Positions 1 through 10,460 of a DNA stretch of 64,000 nucleotides are shown one piece after another. The stretch comes from Ptiloglossa arizonensis (Eukaryota; Arthropoda; Insecta; Hymenoptera; Colletidae). The translations under genes were made by a program, and so were the position numbers. How positions within the stretch are numbered: position 1 is the first letter of the stretch; each line of letters opens with the position of its first letter. A model generated the notes under the pieces. The model saw only the letters and a list, made by a program, of their open reading frames with translations, had not been told where the DNA came from and did not search any database. Where the stretch lies: contig NC_135056.1 of the NCBI RefSeq assembly GCF_051014685.1, positions 5,394,001 to 5,458,000 of the forward strand, given 5' to 3'.

Positions 1-700
1 AACGCTGTCTCTTTCCCCGTGAAAGCTAATTGTACTCGTTGCTTCTTGTCGTCGCAGCGAACTCCACGTCGTTCTTAGTTTCAGTGCTGGAAACTGGGTC
101 TCTCTTAACTGGGTTGGAGTACAGGGTGTGCTACGCGTTCGTGTGAGCGCGGAGCGAAACGATACACGGCTCTCGTATACTCGCGCGCGATTCTGTGTAC
201 GCCCGAAGGGAAGAGGACACAGGGAGGGGCACCAGAGGACGACGGAGAGAGATTCGAGAAGCAGGGGTAGAGACAAGGAACAGGACGCGAGCTTACCGTG
301 AATTTAAGCTAACGTCTTCGACTGGAACGCCGCGTGAATTAATCGAGTTAATTGTTGTGTACTCTGCTCCCCACTTCGGCGCTTCTTTGCGCTTAATTAG
401 ACGCGTTCCGGTGCGCGAGGAGAGCAAGTTAAACGGCATTTAATACGATTCGACAAGGGGCCGGTGTTTAACTTTCGATATCGTTCGGGCCGTTGATTAA
501 AAATCGGCCATCCGTCCGCCCGTGAGAATTTTCGGTAATCCGGTCGCCACGGTTCGTAATATCTTTGTGACGTTCGACGCCGGGCTGTGGAGGGTCCGTG
601 GAGCCGAACGAAAGGGAATTACTCGGCCACCTTTAATTTCGACGAAGACGGAACGGGCTCTTTGCCGTGGCTAATTCGGTCGGGAAGGGTGCAAACACTT
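1..700. other. CpG-rich stretch, possible promoter or untranslated exon
   Basis: This stretch is richer in CpG and in purine tracts than most of the window. A pyrimidine run ending in a CAG-type acceptor lies near position 56, and another TTTCAG near 92. The only open frame here starts at GTG and encodes an arginine-rich, low-complexity product, so I do not call it a gene. It could be a promoter or 5' untranslated exon of a neighbouring gene, but no TATA box, start codon or clear donor fixes this. Confidence 0.2.
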
Positions 701-2900
701 CCAGAGAGAGTGCTCCTTTGGATTACTAATTTCACATTTTCGAACCAGACACCGTGAAGGAATCCATTCTCCGCCTCGAAATCTTATTACCAACGCGTTT
801 CAAATCGCAATCATCGACGAACGTATCGCATCGCGATGAAACTTTTACACGTTTCTGCGCGGGGAATATTTATCGCGAATATTATCCGTCGCGGTATTTT
901 CGAACGCGTTTCCTCGGAATTTCAACGACGAGTTACGGTACAACTTTCACGGTTGAAAATATTTTTCATACGTACTTTTTCCAACGAATAACATTATTGC
1001 GTTACCCGTATTATTCTATGGGGAAAAAATTTCCCACCACGAGATACGCGATCGGAATAAAAACAATCACCCGAAACCTAGCATTCGAAAATACGTTGCC
1101 AGATACGCTAACGGTGCAAGACAAACATCCGTAAATATACGAGTAGATAAACCGGTCGAAAAATAAAACGAAAATACCACGAAATGCTACATTGGGAAAT
1201 TAAGATACCAAAAATCTATTGGAAAATACTAAACCTTGCCGTTTCTACGTCGAGTGTGGCTCGACATCGCATTTCTTACGTCAACTTCAATGTTGAGTTG
1301 GACTACGACTACCTTACTGCTCGATATAAATGAAGAGTATAATTTTATTGCACTCTTGCGATACAAAATTTTATCGAGACCCCCTTTTTTCTATTTTGTA
1401 AATTAATTGAGAAGTTGTCGGTGGGTAAAGAAAATAAAATTAAGAATTGCAAAGGATTAAATTTCGTAAGAGTTTGGTAAACCTTTTAACGCTTCGATTG
1501 GACGCTCTATTTCTGTGTGAAAATTGTAATAATTATACAAGGAAGTAGCAAAAATGTGTATTCGTACTCTGGTGGTGCACGTGTTTTCACAAGAAACGTA
1601 TGCCAATTTTGGAAGCACCAAAGTTTACAGAAAAAAACTCCGTAAGTGCTTCGCTGACCGTTGCAGACATTAATACAGGAAACAAACTTACAAAAACAAT
1701 TCGACGACTGTTTACCAAATTGGACAATAATAAATTTCGATCGACGAAATGGCTGACCGAATTTCAAAACAAAGTACGATAAAGTAGAATAGTAATACAG
1801 GACTTGAAAATCAATGAATGCGGCAAACATGGACAAAATTACAGATAATTTCAATAACCGGATGCAACGATAACATTAATGGAGAACAGGCCACGCGAAA
1901 ACTGACCATTATCACCTCGCGAAAAGGACGAATTCATTCACATATGTTCCATCAAGAACATATATGTATGTATCGATTATTGTAATGTTTATATGTACTA
2001 TAAATCCCATCAAGGGGCATTGAATTCCTTAAAAAAAAAAATGAAATAATTAAAGAAGTTGTAGGACTGGAACAAGTCGCTAATAATCGTTTTCAATACG
2101 ATTATAAATATACACAATGAAAACAACGAATATAAAAATAAATCGAAAAATATAAAGCGAGTGGAATACACCGAGTGCGAGCGAGATAGAGCAACAGGGA
2201 ATTAGCCTAGCATTACATCCTCTCGATAATCGAAACACCCACCGCTAATAAAAAATAAAAGTATTTACATTTCATTGTATTTTCAGAAGAATATTATCGG
2301 TAGATTGGAAAAATTCTTCCGATAAAACGGTTGAAATAGAACCTTGTTTGGACTGGTTTTAATTATACATTACTCGTATCCTTTTTTAGAAGCTTTCGAC
2401 TATTCCTAATTAAAGATAGGCCGAGCAAGGCAGTAGTTTGACTTTTGTTTCGTAAGAAAAACCTCGTCGATCCATCGACAGCGTCTACGCTCGTGCGCAC
2501 TAGAAACAGATAAAATGAAATTTTCGTTAGAGGTCGGAATTGAAGACGATACGGTCTCTCGTAACCTGGAATTGCTGTAATACACGCAGCCACTGCGTAC
2601 CATAAGAGAAAACTGAGTTTCCCTCGAGCTCGAACGTTCTAAGAATAAACCACGAGAACTCGTCTCGTCTCTCTCGATAATGAGTCTTTCGAATAAGAGA
2701 CTTTTCCAAGATCAACGTTTCAGTTAATCGACTTTCCACTGTACACAGAAGAAAAGCAAAAAAACGAGTCAAAGGTTGGTAGATTACATCACCACCCGCA
2801 AAGAGAACGAGACTGTCGTCTGGCGTCAATAAAAATTGCCCTTTAATCTTCTCCGCGAGTAAGAACGATACATCGTTATTAGCTTTTTTTTTTCACGTGG
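701..2900. other. Unassigned AT-rich sequence
   Basis: No gene or transposon was recognised. An ATG-initiated open frame of 60 codons at 1600-1782 (plus) matches nothing I know and is within chance expectation. Short A-runs occur near 2030. Confidence 0.5.
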
Positions 2901-3050
2901 CTCCCATTTACCCTGACTCGTTTAGAAAGGAAATTTGACACTTGCTGTACTTTCTAACGAGACCGTTGCCATATAGATCTGTCATACGTGTTACGGCGAA
3001 CCTTTTGTGCAGCCAACGAGAAAGGGGAAAGAATAAGGGAAGGGAGAAAA

Positions 3051-3072
3051 AGAGAGAGAGAGAGAGAGAGAA
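3051..3072. repeat. (AG)n microsatellite in a purine tract
   Basis: A pure AG dinucleotide run lies inside a longer purine-rich tract (about 3010-3130). The surrounding 2901-3668 block is CpG- and purine-rich, has a short CGAA tetranucleotide run at 3468-3486, and shows no gene. Confidence 0.85.
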
Positions 3073-3668
3073 CGAACCGTGAACGCGAGGAGGAAAACGC
3101 GAGAAGTGCGCAAAGAGAGAGAATGCAAACAGAGAACACAGAACGGAGCAACGACACCGACACACGGGCGACGCTTTAGTCGGCTATTAATTTTGTATTT
3201 CGCTTAAACATGCGACGATGGGACTGCACCAGACGGAAATTCATTTCCAGCGTTCCCTCTCTTAGTGCACCGGAGCGACCGCGAGACTCTTATTGGATTC
3301 CCCAGCCGAGAGGCCTCGCTCTGCTCTCTCGGTTACAGAAGCGGTTTATCGAAAGTTTAAATTATTTCGCTGCACGACGTCGACCGACCGAGAGAAAAGT
3401 GCTTGATTCTCTGTCAGACTGAGAGAAATGGCGAGGAATGCAGCGGGAGCGAGCGGTTGGAAAACTGCGAACGAACGAACGAACGACGGAGCACCGAACA
3501 TAAAAATGTAGGCGATAGGCGTGCAAACGAGAGAACAAAAGCAATCGAAGTATAATAATAAATCCGAAAAAATATTTAGCGGTCTTCGCTACTTTTTCAA
3601 ACGAACGAAAACCGTTGTTTGGAAACTGGGATCGCGGTTCACGGTCAGTTTTCAATCTTTTTCTTTTT

Positions 3669-3886
3669 ACTTGGTTGTTCGATGGTGTTTTGTCGTTTTC
3701 TTCCATTGTCAAATGATAGTTTGACGCTTCAGGTTTGAACAGGTGTAAATATGGGAACGAGTCGACAGATCTGTGATGAAACTTTCGCACGTGTTCGTTA
3801 AAGAATAGTACCGTCTTTAGAAAAATAGAACGACGAATCTAAGAGCTTCATTTCTTATCGAACGATAAAACTTATCGAGTTACCTA
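3669..3886 (-). mobile_element. Mariner-type MITE, copy 1 (reverse)
   Basis: Read on the minus strand, this is a 218-bp non-autonomous element. Its ends resemble mariner termini: GATAAGTTTTATCGTTCG at one end, and the inverted relation GTTGTTCGATGG with TTTTGTCGTTTTC at the other. The interior carries the family blocks also seen at 27.7, 36.0 and 52.4 kb: a segment ending TCGTCGTTCTATTTTTC, then one around GATCTGTCGACTCGTTC. It is the only reverse copy among nine and one of the more diverged. It encodes no transposase. Confidence 0.8.
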
Positions 3887-6800
3887 TTGTTTATTGCATA
3901 TCTACTAAGTGCAGAGTATTCGATTACCCCGAGGCACGCAAAGAGGTCGTAGCATAGGTGTTGTTTCTGTACGTAACTACGAAAATATTTGTTGCAACTC
4001 GATTTATCTAGATAAATATCTCTTCTTTGATCGCGGATGGACGGAAAAATTGTAGAGGAAACATTCAAACGATTTCATCGCATGAAACATTGTTTTAGCG
4101 AGATCGAAATATAAATAGATAAGTACTATTTGCATCTTTCGTTGCATTGGCAACACCACAACTACACGAAAGATGATGTACGAATAATAGAGATATATTG
4201 TTTAAATATTGCTCCTTCTTATCGGATCGGTTATCTCGATGAACGTACAAATGTTGATACATACGGGAGTAGTTAGTCTCGTTTTATTGCAATAATAGAA
4301 ATTCTACTGCATAATTTTTAAAATAAGCGTTGATACCAGTGTTAGGTAGTAGAACTAAATCGGGAATTTTTATTACAATTATTGTTTCCTTCTGTTTTAG
4401 TAAATATAAAAATTGTTGTACAGCTTTGTTATTTTCCATAATCCATTGCGCTGAATCTTTCAATAGCTCATTTTATATAATTATTAACGAACTTAATGCA
4501 TAGCATTGAACTTTCAGTTATTTATACATTCGATCGATTTAAATGGCCCGATTAAATTCACCGATAACTGACCGATGACATAAAATGACCTCTATGAACA
4601 TAAAATTCAATATTTTTAAAGCGACAGTTTTTAATTTTCAAGAGGCTGTTTCGAGAACAAAATCAATATCTCTTTCAAGTCTCGATACATTTCCCTATGT
4701 GTAATTATTTCTTTTTATTTGTATTCGAAAGTGTGCATTTTTTACATAGGTATTCAAACATTTTCTTAATACTTTAGAATCTATGCATGCTGCTTAAATT
4801 ACACAGTCGATTAAAATACTTTACAACGTAAAGTACACACGATGTTACTAATTAGTACACAAACTGTTGCAGTCGAATTAAAAACTGTAACTGTAATAAA
4901 ATCAATTCCCATCCTTTTATCTCGTCAAATATAACTTCGCGTTCAACAACGATGACCTCATTTTTAATCGTTTGTAGCGTATTAAAATCGCAAAATTATT
5001 ATTTTCTCAAATAAACGAACAGTACAATCCTAATGTATTATGTCCAGCCCTGCCACCGTCAATATTCGAAGCATCAATGCAAATAGAAATAACGAAACGC
5101 AGAGAGACGTATTAATCGAAATTTAATCGAACGCATGCATATTTGATGAACATCCAAACCCAATTTTCTCGAAAACGAAATCTCATATGAATAAATTTTG
5201 TTCTCTACTTGCGAGAAACGTATATCGGTATTAGGAATCACTATCCTTTCGAATTATGTGAAATTCTGCATTGAAAAGGAACATCATATTTCGAGCTGAA
5301 AGAATGCTAATAACGCATCTTAAAGACGCATACTATGAACAATATTTCTTTCAATTTTCATCGAAATATAGAAATAGTTAATGAAACGGGTTTCTCTAAT
5401 CCTAACGATAAAAATTGAATGAAATTAGAAATTTTAGAAACTGGATGTACATTGTTATCGTTGCAGTTAGGTGTTTTTAAAAATATTGGTTTATTTAGGC
5501 ACGACAAGTTTTTTAAGAAAAAAGAATTAAATTCTGCTGAAGGTATCGACATTTTCTGAAATTTTCTCAAAATGTATCAGAGAAAAAGAAAAATCCATAT
5601 GCACGACGATAGAGAACGTTGACGCGAGCACACGGTTCAAATTGCAAGTCAATTGCATAAGCAATTTCCGAGAAAAGTTACTCACCAGTTTGAAAAACCT
5701 GTTTCGGGAAAAACGCGTTTAAAGTTCAAGGATTGGAGCGCTGGAACACGCCACGCGGGAAACGTTATCTTCGTTAATATTTCAAATTTCGTTTTAATAT
5801 TGTAGGACAGTTTTCTGAAAATATGAAATTCTGATAAATGCGAGAAAGAAGATTTCGATTTCCGAACATTGGTAAAGCAATGTTCCTCTCGGAGTTCTTC
5901 GACGTTTGCACTCTAGATAAATTTTGCTCGCGAAAACGACTTCGCACGTCGTTTAGTCTCCCACCACAGTCATCGATTCTAAGAAACGGTGATAGTTTAA
6001 AAAGAAAAGAACGTCGCGTCGCTGGATCCACACCCCAACCGTTGCTACGTTTCACGTTTTCTATGCGTCTTCAAAGAAACAAATGAAAAAGAGCGGGCAC
6101 GAACCGAATTGGACGCTTGTCAGCAGTTAACGACTTTATATGAAAGTGATGGAGCCAGAGTGGGAGAAGCACTCTGAGCTATGAAGCTGGAAATCTGACC
6201 TAGACAAATAATAGGAAGCAAAAAGGAAGCCGAATTAGGTTACGAAGATCCGCGAAAGAGAATTATCGAAAGGTCGGTAGGATTTTAAGGGAAACAAAGA
6301 AAATCGAATGCACACAAGAGAAGATAAAAACGATATTAACGGAAAGGTCGAAAGCAAAAATTAAGGGGGCCTAGAGAAATCGAGGGAGGGTTACCTGGGG
6401 GAGAGTACGAGCTGGATTGCAAAGAGAATTGGAAGAAACGACCAAGGGAACACGAAACGATGCAGTGGGGAGGATTGGGGAGAGCAACGAGAGCAAGAGA
6501 GTCTTTCGTCAAACGGGCGCGGTTGGTTTCTGCTTTATATGTATATGCTTCTGTCTCCCATCTCGGAAAATCGATGTTCTACGACCTGGAACGAAATTCC
6601 AGAGGAGATTCCAGACGAAAGACCGTTTTCGCAGAAATTCTCGCGAGTTAATCGCAAATAACACTCGCGTTGCAGGGATGATGCTCGCTCAGCTATTCCA
6701 AGGAGAGACGAGTGACTCGATATCGAAAAATGGGGTAGGGTGGTAGGTAAAGTGGATACAGAAAAACAAGGAAGAAAGAACCGTACGCGTACGGGGAAAT
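3887..6800. other. Unassigned sequence, AT-rich then purine-rich
   Basis: No gene, RNA or transposon was recognised. The part up to about 5600 is AT-rich and featureless. From about 6070 to 6780 it becomes purine-rich with many GAAA/GGAA tracts. Open frames here are short or begin at non-ATG codons. Confidence 0.5.
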
Positions 6801-7025
6801 AGGGGCCGCGAACGTAACGATTTATCATACGAGTCGATACGATAGACGAGGTGCAACGATAGCTGGGCGAACCAACTTGTCGTACATTCGTTTTCCCACG
6901 GACGTAACGACCTGTCGTTCGACAAATCTTACCGAAAAGTAGGACATTCGACCGTGATAGGGGCCGTGACGTAACGATTTATCGTACGACGAGTCGTATA
7001 GCTCGACAACTTGTAAAGGACCCTT
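6801..7025 (-). repeat. Satellite-like diverged repeat, locus 1
   Basis: The motif GTAACGATTTATCRTACGA occurs twice about 158 bp apart (near 6810 and 6970), each time preceded by GGGGCCG. A weaker related unit (CGTAACGACCTGTCGTTCG) lies between them. On the minus strand the block carries the same words as the plus-strand loci at 7.88, 8.1 and 9.45 kb, such as AAGTTGTCGAGCTATACG and AAATCGTTACGTC. It appears to be an old, diverged tandem repeat. Confidence 0.55.
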
Positions 7026-7146
7026 GCGGTGGGGAGACGCTGGCCCGGCCCCTTCCCCCACCACGCCGCCCTCTAAACTCGGTTTCTCGCTCGGTGATAG
7101 AATTTCACACCCGATTCTAGCGCGAACTTTCCAATCTCTTGTTCTC

Positions 7147-7172
7147 TTTTTCTTTTCTTTTCTTTTCTTTCG
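7147..7172. repeat. (TTTTC)n microsatellite
   Basis: About five perfect to near-perfect TTTTC units. The flanking 7026-7855 sequence is otherwise featureless. Confidence 0.85.
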
Positions 7173-7879
7173 TTTTCTTTAAACGAATCAAATCTGCCGA
7201 TGACGTTAAGGAACTAATTTCTGCAAATGTCGCCCGCGGCGTGCTTCAACCGAAAACACCCCGTGAAGACCGATAGTCCCGAGTCTGTTGCTGAAATGGA
7301 ATTAAGAGGGAATTACTTCGCTGAAAACAATGAAAACGTCGAAACATTTCATCGTAGTCGCTTAGTTCAATTATTGCTACGTATAAGTGCGCGCGTGTGG
7401 GTGTGTATTAATTGTATCACACCTAAGCGTATTTTTGTACTGTTGCACTTGAAATACGTATATTTAGCTGTTTGGGATATATTCTTTTATTCGTTTATAA
7501 AGCGGTATATACAGTAACGGTATGTCCGATAGTATGTTTCCTCCGTAAGAAAAATAAATGTTGTACGTGAACGAAATTTAATTTTCGTAAATAAACCGCT
7601 ACTCTTTCACGGTGTACACGTACGCGGTATCTGTTGTAAAAAGTTTCAAAGATATTAAATGTTTCAATTTCGAAAGTTCGGACAATATAGTTTCTCAAAC
7701 TTTAACCTTTGATATTTGTTAAAAAGCTTTTAAGTTACGGTTGTAGAATTTACTTACTCGACATCATCGCCAAATGGAGTAAAGTCGAAAAAGTTTTAAA
7801 CAAATACAAAGTTATGGTATTTGATCTGGTACTGCGCTTCTCGTCGCTGCCATTCATCCACACTCGGGCCACTTCGAGG

Positions 7880-8200
7880 ATCTTGTGTTTAAGTTGTCGA
7901 GCTATACGTGTAGTTGCATGGATAGTCGTTTGACAGGGACTACGTTAAGTGGTACGAGAACTCTGTACGCTTTATAATCATTATCGCAGAAGCCTTATCG
8001 GTCATAGTTGCATTACGTATCGTTGAATAAATCTTTACATTTGTAGCTTCTATTACTGCAGCATCGTACCTTCCATCCAACGCAATCTTTTCGTAAGATG
8101 GATCGTACGACAACACCGCACACTTTACAATTGTCGTTCAACTACTCGTATCGAACAAATTGCACAACCTATCGTGCGATGAATCGTTAAATTTGTGGCC
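7880..8200 (+). repeat. Satellite-like diverged repeat, locus 2
   Basis: Words shared with the minus strand of 6801-7025 occur here: AAGTTGTCGAGCTATACG near 7893, then CTTTACAATTGTCGTTC near 8122, then a CGTGCGATGAATCGTTA word near 8172. The sequence between them is unrecognised. The relationship is clear for the words but the unit boundaries are not. Confidence 0.4.
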
Positions 8201-8261
8201 TTTATAAAAAGAAATATGTACTTATGCTTCGACGCTTCTGTTTCGTAGAAATCACGTAGAA

Positions 8262-8300
8262 CAGTATTTCTCAAATTGTGAGCTCTCGGAAGCACATTAT
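8262..8300 (+). mobile_element. Possible hAT-type terminus
   Basis: CAGTATTTCTCAAATTGTGA resembles the terminal inverted repeats of hAT elements (CAGTGGTTCTCAAA-like). No matching inverted end or 8-bp target duplication was found downstream, and no hAT transposase is visible, so this may be a fragment or a chance match. The rest of 8300-9138 shows nothing recognisable. Confidence 0.25.
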
Positions 8301-9143
8301 ATAGTAAAATAAAAAATGTATTTCCAATAGTATTTTATTTCGATTAAAAATATCCGTTAAAAAGTCTTTCGTTGCTTGTAATGAAAACACCTAAATGGAA
8401 ACTGAAGACCAAGAAACTTGGAAAATGATGTAATCAAATGAGGGATCGAATGTCTCAATTATCTGAAGAAATCGATTTGTGTAAATTTTCAAATTTGTAT
8501 CTCCAGTGGCAGAAGAGTAACAAAAAACAAGAAAAAAAAATCAGAATTTTATTTCATTTCTTCTATTCCGTGTTATAAAAAATTAAAAGAGAAGTCAAAC
8601 AACATTTCAATTACGAAGCCACATATTAGGGAATTTTTTCAGATTTTTTCAATCGAAAATCCAGGTAATAAAAAATAAAAAACCTTTAAAATTGCCGAAA
8701 CACGCCAATTTCGTATCGAATTAATCTCAGAATGACCGTTATATTTTTACAGCAGATGTATATTGTTCTAACAATTGTCCTCAATTTTTTCAGATTTTTC
8801 ATTTCGGCGCGCCGTGATTAAAAAACATGAAAAATCGACCGTTTATAATTACATTAAATTTTCGTATAACCTTTATCAAATGAATGTTTCGCGCGATCTT
8901 TGATGTATTTAACACAGTTTCGTAATTGTAACGTATTTATCGTTTTCCATTCTGTCTTTGTCAAGAACGATAAAAGATAGCAAATTTGATCCAATACTTC
9001 TACTTCAACGAGATAGTTTCGCTCGAAAGCGAAATAATAAAAACTATTCTAAAACTATTTAAGGAAAAGAGTCCATTCACTATTAAACAATATCGAATCA
9101 ACCCCAAGAAGAACCCTATCAGACCGATAAAAACAGTATGTGC

Positions 9144-9179
9144 ATTGTATGCACATTGTATGCACATTGTATGCACATA
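9144..9179. repeat. 11-bp tandem repeat
   Basis: Three perfect copies of ATTGTATGCAC plus a partial fourth. The unit is partly self-complementary (GTGCAT/ATGCAC). Confidence 0.85.
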
Positions 9180-9419
9180 CAAACATTTCAAAACAAGAAC
9201 ACGGTTTGAAACAGTTTTGAAATACATTTAAAAAATAATAATTTACTTCCACCTTGAAAACTCCGCTAAAAGTCCATCTTCGTCGAGGATGTCCGCGCGG
9301 AGCTTGAGAAACGCTGACACGGGTATTCTTTGCAACTACCCGCTGAACGTCCAAACGCCCATACACGTTCCTAACGCACCGTTCATCAAACCTGCATCAC
9401 ACCGGCTTTTATACCATCG

Positions 9420-9535
9420 TCGTTCCACACGACCCTATCCTACAAGTTTTACAACCGCGTACGCTTTACAATTATCGTTCGAGCGATCTTATCGAGCGTA
9501 GTCCTTACCGTGCGACAAATCGTTACGTCGATGAT
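9420..9535 (+). repeat. Satellite-like diverged repeat, locus 3
   Basis: Contains CTTTACAATTATCGTTCGA and CGACAAATCGTTACGTCGA, the same words as the loci at 6.8-7.0 kb (minus) and 8.1 kb (plus). It directly precedes the 212-bp tandem duplication. Confidence 0.5.
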
Positions 9536-9539
9536 CCTT

Positions 9540-9930
9540 AACCCCCTACCTTAGGATTTAAATTTCGATAACGCGTGTCATAATCGTGAGCACGGTCGGT
9601 CACAGCTCTCACTGTCCTTGTGAATGCTAAACTTTCTTTTTGAAGGTTTTCTTTGTGATATAGAGTTATTGTATAAAGCTTCCTTTTTGACGTTTTTAAA
9701 AAATATATTTGAACATAAGAATATGGCCAGAAACTCGCCTATGAATTTCTGAACCCCTTACCTTACTATTTAAGTTTCGATAACGCGTGTCATAATCATG
9801 AGCAAAGTCGGTCACAGTTCTCACTGTCCTCGTGAATGCTGAATTTTCTTTTCGATAACATTACATAATATTTTCCTTCTGATAATTTAAAAAATACACA
9901 TTCGAACGTACGAATATGGAAAATAACTCA
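9540..9930. repeat. 212-bp tandem duplication
   Basis: Two adjacent units start at 9540 and 9752. Both begin with AACCCC(C/T)TACCTTA, then TTTCGATAACGCGTGTCATA, then TCACTGTCCT(T/C)GTGAATGCT, and both end near a GAATATGG word. The second unit is shorter and the two differ by substitutions and small indels, so the duplication is not recent. No coding content. Confidence 0.75.
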
Positions 9931-10401
9931 CCCTTCGCTAGCCTCGCACGATATTGTAGACGAAGGGGTTAAAATCGCACCGCGGGATGTTAAACGCCGG
10001 CCAGCCGGCTGCGTGTAAACAATAAATCGAGTCCGCGAGGTCGGGCCAATTATGCCGTTCGATCGTCGAAATTATTGATGTTTGATGCGATTCCGACGAG
10101 CGGATTCCGGGCAACAACGACTTGCCAGCGCGGATACGGAAATTGAATTTTCTCGCTTGACGAATTCGTCGCGGCGCGGCGCGACGCGGCGCTGTCCGCG
10201 GAAATTCTCTTGGAGGTTTTTGCTCGTTGAAACAAAGGGTCACGACTGGCGCATCGGGCGACGCAGACCTGGCCAGACGTTTAATTGATCATTTTCTGCC
10301 CGTTGAATGACGTGGAAATTGTTTGCTCGCCCGGGCCAGGAGTCGGCCTCGTTATTGCCACGGGAATATCGTTATACTCTTGAAAACCGGCGCCTCGCGG
10401 C
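9931..10401. other. GC- and CpG-rich block
   Basis: An unusually GC-rich stretch for this window, with GCCGGCCAGCCGGC-type palindromes near 9998 and a GCGGCGCGGCGCGACGCGGC run near 10170-10190. Open frames on both strands begin at non-ATG codons or look like by-products of base composition. It could be a regulatory CpG block; nothing more is supported. Confidence 0.35.
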
Positions 10402-10460
10402 GCATGGCGTCGCGTGGGGTTGCATGGCGTCGCGTGGCGTAGCATGGCGTCGCGTCGGTC
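10402..10460. repeat. 20-bp minisatellite, three units
   Basis: Three tandem units of GCATGGCGTCGCGTGG plus four variable bases, starting at 10402, 10422 and 10442. It lies at the edge of the GC-rich block. Confidence 0.85.

Noticed and set aside
3362..3790. 142-codon minus-strand frame
   Set aside because: Its N-terminal half is the interior of a mariner-type MITE and the rest is low-complexity; not a gene.
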